Below are positions 6,640-10,348 of a DNA stretch of 10,348 bases, piece by piece. The notes beneath the pieces are model-generated. The model was not told the DNA's origin. It ran no database searches and worked only from the letters and a program-made list of their open reading frames with translations. Source of the stretch: JBPOHE01 sp052035915 (GTDB taxonomy: Bacteria > Pseudomonadota > Gammaproteobacteria > Chromatiales > Chromatiaceae); NCBI GenBank assembly GCA_052035915.1, contig JBPOHE010000067.1, positions 1 to 10,348 on the forward strand, in the 5' to 3' direction. The number at the start of each line of letters is the position of its first letter. The first letter of the stretch is position 1. Made by a program: the position numbers and the translations under genes.

Positions 6640-9600
6640 TCGCCCGCCTCATCGACTGGTCCCTGGGTAACCGTTTCCTGGTGCTGCTGCTGAGCCTGAT
6701 CCTCACCGCCTGGGGGATTCACGCCCTGCGCCATATCCCTCTCGACGCCATCCCGGATCTCTCCGACGTCCAGGTGATCGTCAAGACCAACTACCCGGGT
6801 CAGGCGCCGCGGGTGGTGGAGGACCAGGTGACCTACCCCCTCACCACGGCGCTCCTCGCCGTGCCAGGCGCGGTGACGGTGCGGGGCTATTCCTTCTTCG
6901 GCGACTCCTTCGTCTATGTCATTTTCGCCGATGGCACCGATCCTTATTGGGCCCGTTCCCGGGTGTTGGAGTACCTCAGTCAGGTAGCCGCACGACTCCC
7001 ACCGGAGGCGCGACCGGCGTTGGGGCCGGACGCCACCGGGGTCGGTTGGATCTACGAATACGCCCTGGTGGACCGGAGCGGCGCCCATGACCTGGCCCAA
7101 TTACGTAGTCTGCAAGACTGGTTCCTCAAATACGAACTTCAGACCCTGCCCGGCGTCTCCGAGGTGGCCACCGTGGGCGGCATGGTCAAGCAGTACCAGG
7201 TGGTACTCGATCCCAACCGACTGCGCGCTTACGGATTGCCGCTATCGCGCATCGCGGCGGCGATCCGCAACGCCAATCAGGAACAGGGCGGTTCGGTGCT
7301 GGAACTGGCCGAGGCCGAATACATGGTGCGCGCCACCGGCTATATCCGCTCCGAGGACGACCTGCGCGCGGTGCCCCTGGGCATGAACGAGCGCGGCATC
7401 CCCATCTTGCTCGGGGACGTCGCCGAGATCCGTCTCGGTCCCCAGATGCGTCGCGGTATCGCCGAACTCGACGGCGAGGGTGAGGTGGCCGGCGGCATCA
7501 TCGTGATGCGTTACGGTGAGAATGCCCTCACCAGCATCCAGGGGGTCAAGCGCAAGCTCGCCGAATTGAAGGCCAGCCTGCCTCCCGGGGTAGAAATTAT
7601 CGAGACCTATGATCGCTCGGCCCTGATCGAACGCGCCGTCGATAATCTGAAGGGCAAGTTGATCGAGGAATTCATCGTCGTCGGTCTGGTCTGCCTGGTG
7701 TTCCTCTTCCATTTGCGTTCCGCCCTGGTGGCCATCGTCACCCTGCCGCTCGGGGTGTTGACCGCTTTCATCGTCATGAATCATCAGGGCATCAACGCCA
7801 ACATCATGTCCCTGGGTGGCATCGCCATCGCCATCGGCGCCATGGTGGACGCCGCCATCGTCATGATCGAGAACGTCCACAAACACCTCGAACGCGAGCC
7901 CATCACCGACGCCAACCGTTGGCGCATCATCCGCGAGGCCAGCCTCGAGGTCGGGCCGCCGCTGTTCTTCTCCCTGCTCATCATCACCCTGAGCTTTCTG
8001 CCGGTGTTCACCCTGGAGGCCCAGGAGGGACGGCTGTTCTCGCCGCTCGCCTACACCAAGACCTATGCCATGGCCGCCGCCGCCGGGCTCTCGGTCACCC
8101 TGGTGCCGGTGCTCATGGGCTACTTCATCCGTGGCCACATCACCCCGGAACACAAGAATCCCCTCAACCGAGTCTTGATGGCCATGTATCGGCCCCTGCT
8201 GGATCTGGTGCTGCGCCACCCCCGTGGCACACTCATCCTGGCGCTGCTGCTCATGGTCGCCAGCCTCTGGCCGGCCGTGCGACTGGGCTCCGAGTTCATG
8301 CCCGAGTTGGACGAGGGGGATCTGCTCTACATGCCCACCACCTTCCCCGGCGTCTCCATCGGCAAGATGCAGGAGCTGTTGCAACAGACAGACAGGCTCA
8401 TCCGTACCATCCCGGAGGTGCGAAGCGTCTTCGGCAAGGCCGGACGTGCCGAGACCGCCACCGATCCAGCGCCCATGGAGATGGTGGAGACCACTATCCA
8501 GCTTGCCCCCCGCGACCAATGGCGACCAGGCATGACGCTGGAAAAGCTCAAGGCCGAACTCGACCAGCTCATCCAGTTCCCCGGTCTGGCCAACGCCTGG
8601 GTGATGCCGATCAAGACCCGCATCGACATGCTGGCCACCGGCATCAAGACGCCACTGGGCATCAAGGTGTCCGGTCCCGACCTGGGGGTGATTCAACAGA
8701 TCGGCGAGCGCATCGAACAACTCGTCCGACCACTACCGGGCACCGCCTCCGCCTATGCCGAACGCCTGGCCGCCGGGCGCTATCTCACCCTGGACATCAA
8801 CCGCGTCGCCGCCGCCCGTCACGGGCTCAGCGTCACCGAGGTGCAGGAGGTCATCAGTACCGCGGTCGGGGGCATGAACGTCACCAACACGGTGGAAGGA
8901 TTGGAGCGTTATCCGGTCAACCTGCGCTATCCCTCGGATGCCCGGGATTCGCTGGACAAGCTGCGTAACCTGCCCCTGATCACCGAACAGGGTCTACGCT
9001 TGCCCCTGGACGCGGTGGCCGAGGTGCGCATCGAGGATGGTCCGGCCATGATCCGCAGCGAAAACGCCCGCCCCAGCGGCTGGGTATTCGTCGATATCCA
9101 GGGGCGGGATCTGGGCTCCTATGTGGCGGAGGCCAGGCGGGTCCTGGAAGAGCAGCTCAAACTCCCCGCCGGCTATGCCATCGCCTGGTCGGGACAATAC
9201 GAATATGTCGAGCGCGCCAAGGAACGCCTCGGCGTGGTGGTCCCCCTCACCCTGGTCATCATCCTGCTGCTGCTCTATCTCAACTCCCGCAACCTGGGCG
9301 AGGTCATACTCATCCTCACCTCCCTGCCCATGGCCCTGGTCGGTGGCGTCTGGCTGCTCTATTGGCTCCACTACGACCTCTCGGTGGCGGTCGTCATGGG
9401 CTTCATCGCCCTCGCCGGGGTGGCGGTGGAGACCGGGGTGGTGATGCTGCTCTACCTCAACCTGGCATGGCAAAAACATCTCGATGACACCGACGCTCCT
9501 TCCGTCACCGATCTGCGACAGGCCATCATCGAAGGCGCCCTGCTGCGATTGCGGCCCAAACTCATGACCGTGCTCACCATCATCGCCGGCCTCCTGCCCA

Positions 9601-9773
9601 TCATGCTCGGCAGCGGCACCGGCTCGGAGGTGATGCGCCGCATCGCCGCGCCCATGGTCGGCGGCATGGTCACCTCGACGGTGCTGACCTTGCTGGTGAT
9701 TCCGGCGGCGTTTTTGTTATGGAAAGGGCGGGGGTTGGGGAAGGACGCGGTCGGTCATCAAGCCAAGGGCTAG
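6636..9773 (+). CDS. cusA: Cu(I)/Ag(I) RND efflux pump, inner-membrane subunit CusA
   Basis: A 1045-residue heavy-metal RND transporter, close in length to E. coli CusA (1047). It uses proton flow to move Cu(I)/Ag(I) from periplasm or membrane to the CusC duct. It opens with the typical MIARLIDWSLGNRFLVLL helix and IPLDAIPDLSDVQVIV. The TM4 motif NIMSLGGIAIAIGAMVDAA places D405 exactly where E. coli CusA has D405, with M391 and M403 also present. The three metal-binding methionines of CusA (M573, M623, M672) correspond to M566 (YMPTTFPG), M616 (PAPMEMVE) and M665 (RIDMLATG), all with the same offset of 7. E932 and K975 match the other proton-relay residues. M479 in TYAMAAAA fits the methionine path. 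The motif excludes the CzcA (Zn/Co/Cd) type. It overlaps the cusB stop by ATGA, with GAGGGG 8 bases upstream. The gene is intact. Confidence 0.95.
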   Translation: MIARLIDWSLGNRFLVLLLSLILTAWGIHALRHIPLDAIPDLSDVQVIVKTNYPGQAPRVVEDQVTYPLTTALLAVPGAVTVRGYSFFGDSFVYVIFADGTDPYWARSRVLEYLSQVAARLPPEARPALGPDATGVGWIYEYALVDRSGAHDLAQLRSLQDWFLKYELQTLPGVSEVATVGGMVKQYQVVLDPNRLRAYGLPLSRIAAAIRNANQEQGGSVLELAEAEYMVRATGYIRSEDDLRAVPLGMNERGIPILLGDVAEIRLGPQMRRGIAELDGEGEVAGGIIVMRYGENALTSIQGVKRKLAELKASLPPGVEIIETYDRSALIERAVDNLKGKLIEEFIVVGLVCLVFLFHLRSALVAIVTLPLGVLTAFIVMNHQGINANIMSLGGIAIAIGAMVDAAIVMIENVHKHLEREPITDANRWRIIREASLEVGPPLFFSLLIITLSFLPVFTLEAQEGRLFSPLAYTKTYAMAAAAGLSVTLVPVLMGYFIRGHITPEHKNPLNRVLMAMYRPLLDLVLRHPRGTLILALLLMVASLWPAVRLGSEFMPELDEGDLLYMPTTFPGVSIGKMQELLQQTDRLIRTIPEVRSVFGKAGRAETATDPAPMEMVETTIQLAPRDQWRPGMTLEKLKAELDQLIQFPGLANAWVMPIKTRIDMLATGIKTPLGIKVSGPDLGVIQQIGERIEQLVRPLPGTASAYAERLAAGRYLTLDINRVAAARHGLSVTEVQEVISTAVGGMNVTNTVEGLERYPVNLRYPSDARDSLDKLRNLPLITEQGLRLPLDAVAEVRIEDGPAMIRSENARPSGWVFVDIQGRDLGSYVAEARRVLEEQLKLPAGYAIAWSGQYEYVERAKERLGVVVPLTLVIILLLLYLNSRNLGEVILILTSLPMALVGGVWLLYWLHYDLSVAVVMGFIALAGVAVETGVVMLLYLNLAWQKHLDDTDAPSVTDLRQAIIEGALLRLRPKLMTVLTIIAGLLPIMLGSGTGSEVMRRIAAPMVGGMVTSTVLTLLVIPAAFLLWKGRGLGKDAVGHQAKG

Positions 9774-9854
9774 AAAACTCGCTCCGCGCCGAAGGGCAGC
9801 AGGTGGGTATTTCTTTTGACAGAAATCGCCCAAACCCCGTCGCGCCTGAAAAGC

Positions 9855-9937
9855 AGCCCGGATGGAGCCTGGCGGAATCCGGGAATATGGCGATACCAAA
9901 CAACAACATCCGGATTCCATTTCTTTTCATCCGGGCT
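9855..9937. repeat. REP/MITE-like palindromic repeat downstream of cusA
   Basis: Two nested perfect inverted repeats. AGCCCGGATG (9855-9864) pairs with CATCCGGGCT (9928-9937), and GGAATCCGG (9874-9882) pairs with CCGGATTCC (9910-9918). The arms are separated by symmetric 9-base internal loops, with a 27-base apical loop. The AGCCCGGATGGAG...GGAATCCGGG pattern resembles a dispersed repeat that I recall from many gammaproteobacterial genomes, usually downstream of genes. It may stabilise the 3' end of the cus mRNA. Confidence 0.75.
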
Positions 9938-9977
9938 ACTTGCTACGCGATCTTTCCGTACAAGCGACTACGCATCA

Positions 9978-9997
9978 CCTCCGGCATAAGCCGGAGG
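9978..9997. repeat. perfect 8-bp hairpin, possible terminator without T run
   Basis: CCTCCGGC (9978-9985) and GCCGGAGG (9990-9997) are perfect inverted repeats around the loop ATAA. The stem is very GC-rich and would be stable in RNA. No T run follows on either strand, so termination is only a possibility. Confidence 0.5.
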
Positions 9998-10095
9998 CCC
10001 TCAACAGCGTCCGACGCACCTTCCACCATTTCTGAATACATTCGGCTTTCGAGCCCTCGGGCTCGGGGCAACATCATCATCCGTTAATGTAGGCC

Positions 10096-10116
10096 AGACC
10101 CAAGAGGAATCGGTGT
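10096..10116 (+). repeat. direct repeat, left copy
   Basis: AGACCCAAGAGGAATCGGT plus two bases. It matches 10296-10316 at 19 of 21 positions, exactly 200 bases downstream, with element B between them. Confidence 0.65.
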
Positions 10117-10158
10117 GAGTGCTTCATGGTTCCGGGCATGGGCTGAAAATGGCCGTTT

Positions 10159-10181
10159 ATTGTTCTTTTTTCGAGAACAAT
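10159..10181. promoter_or_regulatory. perfect 8-7-8 palindrome, first site of the pair in element B
   Basis: ATTGTTCT, spacer TTTTTCG, AGAACAAT. The arms are identical to those at 3340-3362 although the spacer differs, as expected when a dimeric protein reads the arms and not the middle. Centre at 10170. Confidence 0.6.
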
Positions 10182-10198
10182 TCGCTAAAAATATTTGT

Positions 10199-10221
10199 AT
10201 TGTTCTCTATTGGAGAACAAA
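10199..10221. promoter_or_regulatory. 8-7-8 palindrome, second site of the pair in element B
   Basis: ATTGTTCT, spacer CTATTGG, AGAACAAA. One arm position differs from the perfect form. Reading inward, the pairing extends to GTTCTC...GAGAAC, leaving a 5-base centre. Centre at 10210, 40 bases from the first site, or roughly four helical turns, which would put two dimers on about the same DNA face. Confidence 0.58.
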
Positions 10222-10295
10222 AAACCAGCTAAAAGAACCCATGCCCGGAAGCGTCGACAGGCAGACGGGCCAGCTCCCCGGCGGCCAATTCGTAA

Positions 10296-10316
10296 AGACC
10301 CAACAGGAATCGGTAT
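10296..10316 (+). repeat. direct repeat, right copy
   Basis: AGACCCAACAGGAATCGGT plus two bases, the partner of 10096-10116. In reverse complement both copies could be read as the peptide R-F-L-L-G-L, but in each case the frame closes soon, so coding is not supported within the window. Confidence 0.65.
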
Positions 10317-10348
10317 CACAACCAACACCAGACCGAAATTCATTGGCG

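Larger units (their letters stand above)
10128..10252 (+). repeat. dispersed palindromic element, copy B (MITE-like or operator element, unclassified)
   Basis: A 125-base element aligned with copy A. The ends are inverted repeats: 10128-10142 (GGTTCCGGGCATGGG) matches the reverse complement of 10238-10252 at 14 of 15 positions, better preserved than in copy A. The AT-rich core holds two palindromes with centres 40 bases apart, with a TAAAAATATTT run between them. The arms are GC-rich and the core AT-rich, unlike the surrounding coding DNA. No transposase is encoded. It stands about 350 bases after cusA. Confidence 0.65.
9774..10348. other. non-coding, repeat-rich interval after cusA
   Basis: About 575 bases with no convincing gene, noticeably more AT-rich in its second half. 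In order it holds a weak AT-rich hairpin (ATTTCT-TTTGAC-AGAAAT, 9809-9826), a REP-like element (9855-9937), a perfect 8-bp hairpin (9978-9997), a short hairpin (CGAGCCC-TC-GGGCTCG, 10050-10065) and a pair of direct repeats exactly 200 bases apart. Those direct repeats bracket element B. No intrinsic terminator with a clear T run follows cusA. Confidence 0.6.

Noticed and set aside
9719..10087. Frame of 122 codons overlapping the end of cusA
   Set aside because: It starts inside cusA in another frame, crosses the REP-like element and two hairpins, and lacks a ribosome-binding site.
10096..10316. CRISPR array suspected from the repeated 21-mer
   Set aside because: Only two copies 200 bases apart, far more than a CRISPR spacer, with an inverted-repeat element between them and no cas genes.
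10241..10348. ATG 10241 opens a + strand frame with no stop before the window end, just after element B
   Set aside because: The ATG lies inside the element's right arm, no ribosome-binding site precedes it, and the 36 residues are Gln/Ser/Pro-rich without recognisable features. A gene starting here cannot be excluded without more sequence.

Overview
The window is GC-rich, densely coding DNA from a Gram-negative bacterium. The outer-membrane/periplasm/inner-membrane efflux set shows a two-membrane cell. Two palindromic repeats (3209-3234 and 9855-9937) look like families I associate with Gammaproteobacteria, so a gammaproteobacterium, perhaps of the Chromatiales type, is my best guess. No rRNA, tRNA or taxonomic marker is present to settle this. 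All five recognised genes lie on the + strand.

Layout. Bases 1-364 hold no convincing gene; the first ~65 bases may be the end of a diverged repeat. 365-3131 is a two-gene operon encoding paralogous CNNM/CorC-type membrane proteins (DUF21 membrane domain, CBS pair, CorC_HlyC domain), probably involved in Mg2+/Co2+ or other divalent cation transport. The second gene's ribosome-binding site overlaps the first gene's stop codon. 3132-3505 is non-coding and rich in inverted repeats. 3506-9773 is a copper/silver efflux cluster: a small secreted or membrane Cys/His-rich protein, then cusC, cusB and cusA. The last three are joined by 4-base ATGA overlaps. 9774-10348 is again non-coding and packed with hairpins and repeats.

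How the genes work together. CusA is the proton-driven inner-membrane RND pump. It keeps all three methionines of the Cu(I)/Ag(I) site (M566, M616, M665) and the transmembrane acidic residues. CusB is the periplasmic adaptor, with an N-terminal CxMHP...CPxCGM heavy-metal module, a second HP...MGMDYVPVY segment and a His-rich tail. CusC is the outer-membrane channel. No CusF chaperone gene and no regulator gene is visible.

Most interesting observation. The non-coding regions on the two sides of the cus cluster carry diverged copies of one ~125-132-base element (A at 3268-3399, B at 10128-10252). Each has GCTTCCGGGCAT-like terminal inverted repeats. Each also has an AT-rich centre with two sites, 40-41 bases apart, of the palindrome ATTGTTCT-N7-AGAACAAT. 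Three of the four sites are good, and one in copy A is degenerate. A possible third, truncated copy sits at bases 1-65, upstream of the CNNM operon. The element could be a MITE-like mobile repeat, a dispersed operator for an unknown dimeric repressor, or both. I do not recognise it.
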